Assembly (NCBI GenBank): GCA_905234635.1 | Contig: CAJOJB010000043.1 | Coordinates: forward strand, 1 to 35,953 | Direction of reading: 5' to 3' | Source of the DNA: an uncultured Eggerthellaceae bacterium | GTDB lineage: Bacteria; Actinomycetota; Coriobacteriia; Coriobacteriales; Eggerthellaceae | Length of the DNA stretch: 35,953 bases | Shown: positions 8,461 to 15,998 of the stretch, piece after piece | How the letters are laid out: every line of letters starts with the position of its first letter | Numbering within the stretch: the stretch's first letter is position 1 | The notes under the pieces: model-generated | Told to the model about the DNA's origin: nothing | Seen by the model: only the letters and a program-made list of their open reading frames with translations | The model's database searches: none | Program-made: the position numbers and the translations under genes

Positions 8461-9636
8461 ATGAAACGTTTACCTCTTACATTGTGTCTGTGCATGTTTT
8501 GCGTAGGTATTCTTCTTACGTCTTGCGCAGCCGAGTCCCTTGAAAAGATCCAGGACAACTTGGGTTTTCTTGAGGCAGAAGACGGCGAACTGGTCTTGCT
8601 TCTTAATACTGAGATTGATCTGACCACCGTACGCGCAAGCACCCATGATGTCATGGTGGAGGAAGCGCAGGAGCAGCTTCGTTCTTTCCATAAGCTTATT
8701 GATTCCCACCATGCCTACACTGACGCGGATGGGCAAACCGTTATAAATATGAAATACCTTAACGACCACTTTGGTGAAGGACCCGTAGAAGTTGACGATG
8801 TCTTACTTGGGTGTTTGGAAGAGGCCATCGACATGGCTGAGCTTACGCAGGGTTATTTCAATCCCACAGTTGGTTTGCTCGCGGATGTCTATGAGGGGCG
8901 CTTTGAACATGTAGGAAAAGTGCAGGAAAGCCCCACGCCAGCAGCAATAGAGGCGGCACGCGCAACGGTAGTGCCCTATGCGCAGTTGCGCGACCACATT
9001 GTCATAGACTGGAATGCACACACGGTTGACTTGCGACCCTATAAGGGCCAGGCATTTCGCGTGAGTCTTGGGGGTATTGGGAAGGGTTATGCACTTTCTC
9101 AATTGGGTTTTTCGCATGACACCTCGTATTTAGTGAGTGCAGGGGCTTCAAGTATGCGTGCTCATGTGGCACCCGACGAAGAGGGTGTTAGCTGGACGAT
9201 AGGTTCTCATGTGCCTGATTCCACCGATATCCTGTTTGCTTTTCGTCTTGATGACGGCTCTGTTTCTACTTCGGGCGATGACGAAAACTACTATCTGCTT
9301 GAAGATGGCACGCGTGTGCATCATATTCTTAATCCCTTTACGGGCGCGAGCGAAAACTATTGGCGCAATGTGGTGCTTGTAGGGGACGACGCAGGTGTAC
9401 TTGATGCCCTTTCAACGGCACTTTTTAATCTTGAAGATGAACAAGTTATTAAGGAACTGATAAGCGCTGTCGAGCAAAGCTATGATATGACTATCGACTA
9501 TTGTTTCGTAGCCGAAGAAGAAGCAGGCACCTTCGAGCTGCGCGGGAGCCAAGGCTTTTTCGACCGCCTTCTGCCAGAATACGTAAGCGACAAGTTAAAC
9601 CCACGCATGTATATCATGGACGAAGAAGGCGAATGA
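8461..9636 (+). CDS. apbE: ApbE-family FAD:protein FMN transferase (lipoprotein)
   Basis: A 391-residue exported enzyme that transfers FMN from FAD to Thr or Ser of flavoproteins. The start at 8461 gives the lipoprotein signal MKRLPLTLCLCMFCVGILLTSC with lipobox LTSC; ATG 8452 is an alternative three codons earlier. Recognisable family motifs are SLGGIGKGYAL (usual GGIAKGYA), SVSTSGDDENYY (usual SGDYER) and HHILNPFTG (usual HIxDPxTG). Its flavoprotein substrate is not encoded in this window, but the neighbouring reductase locus and flavin oxidoreductase point to anaerobic electron transfer outside the membrane. Confidence 0.93.
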   Translation: MKRLPLTLCLCMFCVGILLTSCAAESLEKIQDNLGFLEAEDGELVLLLNTEIDLTTVRASTHDVMVEEAQEQLRSFHKLIDSHHAYTDADGQTVINMKYLNDHFGEGPVEVDDVLLGCLEEAIDMAELTQGYFNPTVGLLADVYEGRFEHVGKVQESPTPAAIEAARATVVPYAQLRDHIVIDWNAHTVDLRPYKGQAFRVSLGGIGKGYALSQLGFSHDTSYLVSAGASSMRAHVAPDEEGVSWTIGSHVPDSTDILFAFRLDDGSVSTSGDDENYYLLEDGTRVHHILNPFTGASENYWRNVVLVGDDAGVLDALSTALFNLEDEQVIKELISAVEQSYDMTIDYCFVAEEEAGTFELRGSQGFFDRLLPEYVSDKLNPRMYIMDEEGE

Positions 9637-9663
9637 GACATGAATGAAGAAGGGGAATAAAAC

Positions 9664-10869
9664 ATGGCCGTACATGTTATTAATGAAGCAAATCGCTGTC
9701 TCCAGTGCAAAAAGCCCAGCTGTGTTGAGGGCTGCCCCGTGCATACGCCCATTCCTTTGATTATTGAAGAGTTTAAACAGCATAAGCTCATGGAAGCGGG
9801 GGCACAGTTGTTTGCAAACAATCCGCTTTCGCTCGTGTGTGCCATTGTGTGCGACCATGAAGCCCAGTGTTCGGGGCATTGTGTCCTGGCGAAAAAGGAC
9901 GCACCCATTTCCTTCTTTAGTATTGAGCGTTTTATTTCCGATGCATTCCTTGACCGCATGCGTCCGTGCGTGGCTCAGCGCAAGGGGAAAAAAGCGGCGG
10001 TCATTGGAGCGGGGCCTTCTGGTATGACGGTTGCCCTGGTGTTGGCCCAGGCTGGCTATGACATTACTGTGTTCGACGATAATAGCCATGTGGGCGGCAT
10101 GCTTTATTATGGCATTCCTGAATTCCGTCTTTCGAAGAGCGTGTTGGCACGCTACCGCAAGGTTATGGATGCGTTTGGCATTCAATTCCGTCCGAATACC
10201 GTGCTTGGTGAAGCCTTGAACATAGAAGACTTGTTCCGCGACGGCTACGAGGCCATTTTTGTGGGTACGGGTGTGTGGCGCCCTAAGAACCTGGGAATTG
10301 AAGGTGAAAGCCTGGCCAATGTGCATTTTGGTATTTCGTATTTGGCCAACCCCGACGCCTATGCGCTGGGAGAAAAGGTGGCCATTATCGGCATGGGCAA
10401 TGTGGCTATGGACGTGGCGCGTACGGCTTTGCGGCATGGAGCCTTGGAAGTTACTTTATATGGGCGGTCCAAGCGCGTGGCAGCCAGTGAAAATGAAGTG
10501 GCCTATGCCAAGTTGGACGGGGCCGAGTTTGTGCATGGTATGGCAATCGAAAAGGTATTGCCAGAAGGCCCCGTGTTCAAGGTGGCTATCTTTGACGAAG
10601 ACGACAACGTGGTGGGTTACGAAGAAGATCCTGTTTGTATTCAGGCAGACTCAACCATTTTAGCGGTGAGCCAGGGACCGAAAAATAAGCTCATAAATTC
10701 GTCGCGATGCCTGGAAGGCGACAATCGTGGGTTGTTGGTTACCGACGAAAACTGCATGACTACCTGCGCAGGCGTGTTTGCGGCAGGGGACGTAGTGCAC
10801 GGGTCGAATGCTGCGGTGGATGAAGCAAAGCGAGCTGCTGCAGCCATGATTAAGTTCATGGAACGCTAG
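9664..10869 (+). CDS. GltD-like NAD(P)-dependent FAD oxidoreductase
   Basis: A 401-residue soluble flavoprotein of the glutamate synthase small-subunit family (also seen in NfnL and PreT). The N-terminal Fe-S domain has CLQCKKPSCVEGCPVHTPIP and a second cysteine group CAIVCDHEAQCSGHC. The FAD-binding motif GAGPSGM is near residue 118, GGMLYYGIPEFRL follows, the NAD(P)-binding GMGNVAMDVAR is near 245, and CAGVFAAGDVVHGSNAAVDEAKRAA is the C-terminal FAD segment. Start ATG 9664 follows GAAGGGGA. It lies 27 bp after apbE in an imperfect duplication. No GltB large subunit is nearby, so the electron acceptor is unknown. Confidence 0.9.
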   Translation: MAVHVINEANRCLQCKKPSCVEGCPVHTPIPLIIEEFKQHKLMEAGAQLFANNPLSLVCAIVCDHEAQCSGHCVLAKKDAPISFFSIERFISDAFLDRMRPCVAQRKGKKAAVIGAGPSGMTVALVLAQAGYDITVFDDNSHVGGMLYYGIPEFRLSKSVLARYRKVMDAFGIQFRPNTVLGEALNIEDLFRDGYEAIFVGTGVWRPKNLGIEGESLANVHFGISYLANPDAYALGEKVAIIGMGNVAMDVARTALRHGALEVTLYGRSKRVAASENEVAYAKLDGAEFVHGMAIEKVLPEGPVFKVAIFDEDDNVVGYEEDPVCIQADSTILAVSQGPKNKLINSSRCLEGDNRGLLVTDENCMTTCAGVFAAGDVVHGSNAAVDEAKRAAAAMIKFMER

Positions 10870-10888
10870 GGAACGGCCCGCCCCGCTA

Positions 10889-11010
10889 GGGGACGGTACC
10901 CCTGTCCCAAACGCTAGGGGACGGTACCTCTGTCCCATAGGGGACGGTACCTCTGTCCCATAGGGGACGGTACCCCTGTCCCAAACGCTAGGGGACGGTA
11001 CCCCTGTCCC
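10889..11010. repeat. Array of five 20-bp near-palindromes
   Basis: Copies of GGGGACGGTACCYCTGTCCC begin at 10889, 10917, 10940, 10963 and 10991, all in one orientation, with spacers of 8, 3, 3 and 8 bp, giving a symmetric 28-23-23-28 periodicity. Each unit can form a short hairpin (GGGAC with GTCCC around GGTACC). A degenerate relative sits just before at 10867-10884. The array fills most of the gap between the flavoprotein stop and the arsR promoter. Confidence 0.95.
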
Positions 11011-11070
11011 ACATTTATACCTTGGGTAGAGCGCCGTCGTTGCGTCGCGCACTGTTGTTCCTCAGGTTGC

Positions 11071-11099
11071 TTGACAACACACGCTTAACTCATTACACT
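11071..11099 (+). promoter_or_regulatory. Sigma-70-type promoter of the metal-efflux operon
   Basis: TTGACA (11071-11076) and TACACT (11094-11099) are exactly 17 bp apart, upstream of arsR. The -10 box touches the left edge of the operator, so a bound repressor would block polymerase. Confidence 0.8.
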
Positions 11100-11127
11100 A
11101 ACATATGAGCATATGTTCAGATGTTAG
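11098..11127 (+). promoter_or_regulatory. ArsR/SmtB-type operator
   Basis: Two nested inverted repeats: AACATAT (11100-11106) with ATATGTT (11111-11117), and CTAACAT (11098-11104) with ATGTTAG (11121-11127). AT-rich dyads of this kind between -10 box and start are the usual binding sites of SmtB/CadC repressors. The downstream arm runs into the arsR ribosome site. Confidence 0.75.
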
Positions 11128-11134
11128 GAGAACT

Positions 11135-11467
11135 ATGAGCAAGCATAATCACGAGCAGACAACGGACTTCGCCGACCTGCTGGTACCCGACGAGGAAATG
11201 CTTTACGACCTGGCGGACCTGTTTAAGGTTTTTGCCGACACCACCCGCATCAAGATTCTCTATTCGCTTATGGAACAGGAACTGCCTGTCGCGGCTATTT
11301 CGGAAGCGGTGGGGGTTTCCCAAAGCGCCGTGTCGCACCAACTGCGTAGCCTCAAACAGGCACACTTGGTGAAATTCCGCAAAGAAGGAAAGCAGATCAT
11401 TTACTCCCTTTCTGACGACCACGTCTACACCATGCTCAGCCAAGGTCTTACCCATATCTGTGAATAG
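11135..11467 (+). CDS. ArsR/SmtB-family metal-responsive repressor
   Basis: A 110-residue winged-helix regulator. ATG 11135 follows AGGAG (11126-11130). The recognition region VAAISEAVGVSQSAVSHQLRSLKQAHLVKFRKEGKQIIYSL is the classic ArsR helix-turn-helix and wing. The N-terminus has MSKHNHEQ with His residues and the C-terminus DDHVYTMLSQGLTHICE with D-x-H and H-x-x-C-E residues in the alpha5 position used for Zn(II) sensing in SmtB/CzrA proteins. It directly precedes an HMA protein and a P-type ATPase, so zinc, cadmium or a related ion is the likely signal. Confidence 0.92.
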   Translation: MSKHNHEQTTDFADLLVPDEEMLYDLADLFKVFADTTRIKILYSLMEQELPVAAISEAVGVSQSAVSHQLRSLKQAHLVKFRKEGKQIIYSLSDDHVYTMLSQGLTHICE

Positions 11468-11510
11468 CGTGGCTCTTTGCCACTGTTTAAGCCAAAAGGA
11501 GATGAAAACC

Positions 11511-11729
11511 ATGCGTAAGGCGATGAAACTCGAAGGTGAAATCTGCGCGAATTGTGCGGCCAAGGTTCAGGCGGCGGTAGAAAAGCTACCTGGCGTAAAC
11601 GAAGCAAGCGTGAATGCCATGACCTACAAGTTCACGCTCGATGCCGAAGACGATGCTTTTGATGCTGCCCTCGAGCAGTCCATCAAGATCTTTGCTGATA
11701 TTGAACCAGATTGCGAGGTTGTGGCATAA
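11511..11729 (+). CDS. Free HMA-domain metallochaperone
   Basis: A 72-residue single heavy-metal-associated domain. ATG 11511 is nine bases after AAAGGAG (11495-11501). The metal-binding loop is GEICANCAAKVQ (CxxC), followed by the usual AVEKLPGVNEASVNAMTYKFT. P1B-type ATPases often carry this domain at their N-terminus; here the ATPase lacks it and the domain is a separate gene, so it probably delivers metal to the pump in trans. The stop codon is the first part of a 17-bp inverted repeat. Confidence 0.9.
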   Translation: MRKAMKLEGEICANCAAKVQAAVEKLPGVNEASVNAMTYKFTLDAEDDAFDAALEQSIKIFADIEPDCEVVA

Positions 11730-11909
11730 AGGGTTATAGGTCCATTTCGCCGAGCGCTTCCGCTGTTCGGCGAAACCATTCACTGGATGGTTTCGCCTCA
11801 TGCGCTCTTGCTTGACGCTCGTTCATTTAGTTAAGTGCAATTTTCGGCAACAGCGAAAATTGCGGTATTTGAACTCACGACATCGGCTCAACGGACCTAT
11901 AACCCTTTA
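11727..11909. repeat. 183-bp element with 17-bp terminal inverted repeats and internal hairpins
   Basis: TAAAGGGTTATAGGTCC (11727-11743) is perfectly inverted at 11893-11909. Inside are three perfect stems: 11746-11753 with 11767-11774 (8 bp), 11769-11779 with 11787-11797 (11 bp, 7-nt loop), and 11837-11846 with 11854-11863 (10 bp, 7-nt loop). The first two share bases 11769-11774 and cannot form together. It fills the gap between the HMA gene and the P-type ATPase, includes the HMA stop codon, and ends 14 bp before the ATPase start. It has no coding capacity. It could be a MITE-like insertion or an RNA control element. Confidence 0.85.
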
Positions 11910-11923
11910 GGTTCATCTGGATT

Positions 11924-13822
11924 ATGAACAAGAAGCAAAAAAAGAAACGAAATCGCATTTTGGTGGCGCTTGCCATTTTTTTGGTTTTCGAAGCCATGGA
12001 ACTAGCTGGTGTCTTTGATGCCTTGCCTGGTGGCTTGTGGCTTGAATTCGGCGCCTTCCTTATTCCGTATCTTATTGCGGGCTACGACGTGCTTGCTAAA
12101 GCCTGGCACGGCATTACGCACAAGCAGCCCTTCGACGAAAACCTGCTTATGAGCATTGCGACCATCGGTGCTTTTGCGCTGGTATTTTTCCCCGAAGCGG
12201 AACCGCATATGGCCGAAGGCGCAGCGGTTATGCTGTTTTACCAGGTAGGGGAGTTGTTTGAAAGCTATGCTGTGGGCAAGACGCGCCGCAGTATTGCAGA
12301 CATGATGGATATTGCGCCCGACTTCGCCACTATTGAAGAAGGCGGGCAGTTGGCACAGGTAGACCCTGCAAGCGTGGCGGTGGGAAGTGCCATAGTGGTC
12401 AAGCCAGGGGAGCGCGTGCCCCTCGATGGGGTTGTTGTGCAAGGTTCAAGCCAGCTAGACACTTCGGCTCTGACGGGTGAGTCCGTGCCCCGCGTGGTGG
12501 AAGTGGGTGCGCAAGTAGCCAGTGGTTGCGTGAATATGACCGGCGTACTAAACATACGAACGACTAAGGCCTATGGCGAATCTACCGTTCAGCGCATTTT
12601 GGACCTGGTTGAAAATGCGAGCGAAAAGAAGGCCCGCACCGAAAACTTCATCACCCGCTTTGCGCGCTACTACACTCCCATTGTGGTGGGTTTGGCAGTT
12701 CTTATTGCTGTCGTAAGCCCTTTGTTGTTGGGGCAGAGCTGGTCAAGCAGCGTTCAGGCAGCCCTTGTCTTTTTGGTGGTAAGTTGCCCCTGCGCCCTGG
12801 TTATCAGCGTGCCCTTGTCTTTCTTTGGGGGCATAGGCGCGGCAAGCCGCAAGGGCATTTTAGTAAAGGGATCGAGCTATCTGGAATCGCTTGCCCAGGT
12901 GGACACGATTGCCTTCGACAAAACGGGCACCCTCACAAGCGGAAGCTTCAATGTGGTGGCCGTGCATCCTGAATCGGGCGTGGACGCTAACACTTTGCTG
13001 TCTTATGCGGCCCACGCTGAAAACTTTTCAGGCCATCCCATTGCTGCTTCAGTGCGCGCTGCCTATGCGGGCGAAATTGATTCTGACCTTATTGACGACG
13101 TGCAAGAAGTTGGCGGGGAAGGTGTGCGGGCGCGCGTGGACGGGCACAATGTGCTCGTGGGTAACGACAAACTCATGCGGGGTGCCGGTATAGCGGCGGA
13201 CTCGTGTTCTGTTGTGGGGACCATGCTTCACGTGGCGCTTGATGATAGCTATATGGGGCATATTGTTATTGCTGACGTTTTGAAGGACGACGCAGTTGAG
13301 ACAATTTCCTCTTTGCGTTCGGCGGGAGTGAAGCGCATTGTCATGCTCACGGGCGACCGCAAAGAAGTGGCGGCTGCGGTGGCCAATGAACTAGGCTTAG
13401 ATGAATACCATGCCCAGTGTTTGCCCGCCGACAAAGTTGCCCATGTCGAAGGCTTGCTTACTCAGGCGGGTGATCGCGGAAAGGTGGCCTTTGTGGGCGA
13501 CGGCATTAACGACGCCCCGGTGCTTATGCGTGCCGATGTGGGCATTGCTATGGGTGCTCTTGGGTCCGACGCCGCCATTGAAGCCGCCGACGTGGTGCTT
13601 ATGGACGACAAACCCGCCAACATCGCCAAAGCCATCGGTATTGCGCGCAAAACTATGCACATCGTTCGTCAAAACATCGTCTTTGCTATAGGCGTAAAGG
13701 TGCTCATCATGATTCTGGCCCTGCCGTTTATTGGTATTGCTAATATGTGGCTGGCCGTTTTTGGTGACGTGGGTGTAGCGTGCCTTGCTATTCTCAATGC
13801 CATGCGTACCCTTCGCGTATAG
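11924..13822 (+). CDS. P1B-type Zn/Cd/Pb-exporting ATPase without N-terminal HMA domain
   Basis: A 632-residue membrane ATPase. Conserved motifs: actuator TGES (SALTGESVPR), transmembrane CPC at Cys288/Cys290, phosphorylated Asp332 in DKTGTLT, SGHP in the nucleotide domain (HAENFSGHPIA), and the hinge GDGINDAPVL. This set, with an ArsR-type regulator, fits ZntA/CadA rather than copper pumps. The first transmembrane segment begins near residue 10 (after MNKKQKKKRNR), so there is no metal-binding N-terminal domain; the 72-residue HMA protein upstream supplies it. The ribosome site is weak, and the structured element ends just before the start codon. Confidence 0.92.
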   Translation: MNKKQKKKRNRILVALAIFLVFEAMELAGVFDALPGGLWLEFGAFLIPYLIAGYDVLAKAWHGITHKQPFDENLLMSIATIGAFALVFFPEAEPHMAEGAAVMLFYQVGELFESYAVGKTRRSIADMMDIAPDFATIEEGGQLAQVDPASVAVGSAIVVKPGERVPLDGVVVQGSSQLDTSALTGESVPRVVEVGAQVASGCVNMTGVLNIRTTKAYGESTVQRILDLVENASEKKARTENFITRFARYYTPIVVGLAVLIAVVSPLLLGQSWSSSVQAALVFLVVSCPCALVISVPLSFFGGIGAASRKGILVKGSSYLESLAQVDTIAFDKTGTLTSGSFNVVAVHPESGVDANTLLSYAAHAENFSGHPIAASVRAAYAGEIDSDLIDDVQEVGGEGVRARVDGHNVLVGNDKLMRGAGIAADSCSVVGTMLHVALDDSYMGHIVIADVLKDDAVETISSLRSAGVKRIVMLTGDRKEVAAAVANELGLDEYHAQCLPADKVAHVEGLLTQAGDRGKVAFVGDGINDAPVLMRADVGIAMGALGSDAAIEAADVVLMDDKPANIAKAIGIARKTMHIVRQNIVFAIGVKVLIMILALPFIGIANMWLAVFGDVGVACLAILNAMRTLRV

Positions 13823-13829
13823 TGGTAAT

Positions 13830-13896
13830 TTGGGAAATTGGGGTCGGAGGATTTTGTCCCAAAAATGGGAAAAATCCTCCGACCCCATTTTCCCAA
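13830..13896. repeat. Long inverted repeat of the GGAGGATTTTTCCC family
   Basis: Bases 13830-13861 are almost fully complementary to 13866-13896 (arms of about 31 bp with small mismatches, loop AAAA). The arms contain GGGTCGGAGGATTTT, the same sequence found as three tandem copies inside elp3 at 17233-17328. Placed just after the ATPase stop it may also act as a terminator, but no clean T-tract follows. Confidence 0.85.
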
Positions 13897-13946
13897 AAAA
13901 CGCTGCTTGTGCTATTGTTTTCCAGTTACCAATGAAGGAGTAATAC

Positions 13947-14546
13947 ATGAACATTGTTTGTCTTGACCTTGAAGGCGTGCTTGTCCCAGAAATCTGGATT
14001 GAGTTCGCCGAAGCCGTGGGTATCCCCGAACTGAAGCGCACCACGCGCGACGAACCCGACTACGACAAACTTATGGCTTGGCGCCTGGATATCTTGCGTG
14101 AAAACAATTTGGGCCTGAAAGAAATTCAGGACACTATTGCCACCATCGATCCTCTGCCTGGTGCGAAGGAATTCCTCGACATCTTGCGCTCAGAAACCCA
14201 GGTCATCATCGTTTCCGACACCTTCACTCAGTTTGCGCAGCCGCTTATGAAAAAGCTGGGCTGGCCCACGCTGTTCTGCAACGAACTAGAGGTTGGCGAA
14301 AATGGCGAAATCATCGGCTGGCTTATGCGCTGCTGCAATAGTAAATACACCACGGTTAAGGCACTGCATCAGGCTTGTTTCGAAACCATCGCTGCGGGCG
14401 ACAGCTTCAACGACCTGGAAATGATCCGCGCAGGCAAGGAGGGCTTCCTGTTCCGCACTACCGACGCTATCAAGGCTGCGAACCCCGACCTGCAAGCCTT
14501 CGAAGAATACGACGACCTTTTGGCTGCCATACGCGCGGCACTTTAG
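13947..14546 (+). CDS. thrH: ThrH-like phosphoserine phosphatase / homoserine phosphotransferase
   Basis: A 199-residue HAD-superfamily enzyme, close to the 205-residue ThrH of Pseudomonas aeruginosa in length and sequence. The nucleophile motif is CLDLEGVLVPEIWIEFAE (the Pseudomonas protein has CLDLEGVLVPEIWIAFAE), motif II is VIIVSDTFTQF, and motif III GDSFNDLEM. ThrH acts in serine and threonine metabolism, dephosphorylating phosphoserine and able to move phosphate to homoserine. AAGGAG (13935-13940) precedes ATG 13947. Confidence 0.9.
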   Translation: MNIVCLDLEGVLVPEIWIEFAEAVGIPELKRTTRDEPDYDKLMAWRLDILRENNLGLKEIQDTIATIDPLPGAKEFLDILRSETQVIIVSDTFTQFAQPLMKKLGWPTLFCNELEVGENGEIIGWLMRCCNSKYTTVKALHQACFETIAAGDSFNDLEMIRAGKEGFLFRTTDAIKAANPDLQAFEEYDDLLAAIRAAL

Positions 14547-14570
14547 ACCCCGAAAAGAAGCGTACGCCCT

Positions 14571-15968
14571 ATGGAACAGCTCGACTTACAGGCTCTTCTG
14601 AAAAAATCGTACGAGATTTGCGACGCCCTTACGCGCGCCAACGTGGGAAATGTGGCCACAGAAAAGCGCCAGCTTCGGATTATGCTGCGCAACGAACTGG
14701 CCTTGTTTGGCGCCTACATTACTAACAGCGATAAGACCATTACCGAAGAAGAAGCGGAATTCATTCGTACCACGCTCGATTTTCCGGTAAATGCCCAGAT
14801 TATCGAAGATATTCACAACAAGCGCGGCATGGCCGAAAAGGACCCCGAAGGCTATCCGCCGTCGCTGAAGTATGCCATGCTATCCGACGCGGGCAACAAG
14901 CTAGATCCCGACCCCTTCAGGGGCCAGGCGTCCATGTACTTCTACGACACGTTCAAGCTGTTCGGCCAGCATGTGCTTGCACTGTATGCGCCTGCAGCCC
15001 CCGAATCCGAAGTGCAGCGCTACACCGAATACCTGCAGCGCATGGAAGACGCACTCAATGAATACTGCGTGTGGCGTCCTGTTACGCAGCGTTCCTATAA
15101 GGTGGCCGAGCTGACACTTCAGACGCAGTCGGTTGAAGAACGCGAGGCAGAACTGGAAGAATTGCTAGAAGAATTGTCTTCGCTTGTGGGCTTGGAAGGT
15201 GTAAAACACCAGGTCAACATTATGGTGAATTTAATCAAGGTCCAGCAAATGCGTGACGACTTGGAAATGAAATCAACCGATATTTCCAAGCACATGGCAT
15301 TCTTGGGTAACCCCGGCACGGGTAAAACGACCGTAGCGCGCCTGCTTGCCGATATCTATCGGTGCATGGGCGTGCTGCGCAAGGGTCAGCTCGTTGAAGT
15401 CGACCGTTCGGGTTTGGTGCGTGGTTATGTGGGCCAGACCGCTGCACGTACGGCTGAAGTTATCGACGAAGCCATGGGCGGCCTGCTTTTCGTCGACGAA
15501 GCGTACGCACTCACCGTGAAGAAAGGCGACAACGACTTTGGCCAGGAATCGGTGGACACCCTGCTCAAGGCCATGGAAGATCATCGCGACGACTTCGTGG
15601 TCATAGTGGCGGGTTACACCAACCTTATGGAACAGTTCTTGGATTCTAATCCGGGCCTGCGTTCGCGCTTTGCCAACCTTATCTATTTCGACGACTATAC
15701 GGCCGAAGAGCTTTACGAAATTTTGCTTCAAAACCTAGAAAAGCGTGAATACCACCTAACCACCGAGGCGGCAGTCGAAGCGCGTGAACTCATTAAGAAG
15801 CGCGTGGCAAATAAGCCCGAAAACTTTGCCAATGCCCGTGACGTGCGCAACTTCTTAGAACGTGCTATTGCCAATCACGCCCTGCGTGTTGCGCCCCTGA
15901 AGGACGCACCGGGTAACAAGGAGCTTCTGAGCACTATCGAGCTTGTCGACCTCGAAGACTGGGAATAA
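14571..15968 (+). CDS. CbxX/CfqX (SpoVK)-type AAA+ ATPase
   Basis: A 465-residue protein. Residues about 1-180 form a helical, acidic N-terminal region resembling TerB-like domains (ELALFGAYITNSDKTITEEEAEFI). The AAA+ module follows: LVGLEGVKHQV, Walker A GNPGTGKTT near residue 246, Walker B GLLFVDEAY, sensor and arginine-finger region NPGLRSRF. These ATPases remodel protein partners, as in Rubisco activase CbbX; the partner here is not evident. It starts 24 bp after thrH, so co-transcription is likely, although no functional link with ThrH is known to me. Confidence 0.88.
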   Translation: MEQLDLQALLKKSYEICDALTRANVGNVATEKRQLRIMLRNELALFGAYITNSDKTITEEEAEFIRTTLDFPVNAQIIEDIHNKRGMAEKDPEGYPPSLKYAMLSDAGNKLDPDPFRGQASMYFYDTFKLFGQHVLALYAPAAPESEVQRYTEYLQRMEDALNEYCVWRPVTQRSYKVAELTLQTQSVEEREAELEELLEELSSLVGLEGVKHQVNIMVNLIKVQQMRDDLEMKSTDISKHMAFLGNPGTGKTTVARLLADIYRCMGVLRKGQLVEVDRSGLVRGYVGQTAARTAEVIDEAMGGLLFVDEAYALTVKKGDNDFGQESVDTLLKAMEDHRDDFVVIVAGYTNLMEQFLDSNPGLRSRFANLIYFDDYTAEELYEILLQNLEKREYHLTTEAAVEARELIKKRVANKPENFANARDVRNFLERAIANHALRVAPLKDAPGNKELLSTIELVDLEDWE

Positions 15969-15998
15969 CCCTTCGTCCCATTTCCCAAGTTGTAAAAA

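Noticed and set aside
10889-11010. CRISPR-like regular repeats
   Set aside because: Units are 20 bp with 3- or 8-bp spacers that are themselves repeated, so there are no unique spacers; no cas genes are present.
11727-11909. tRNA or other classical RNA gene in the structured intergenic element
   Set aside because: No cloverleaf, T-loop or CCA-like end could be found, and the perfect terminal inverted repeats fit a repeat element better.
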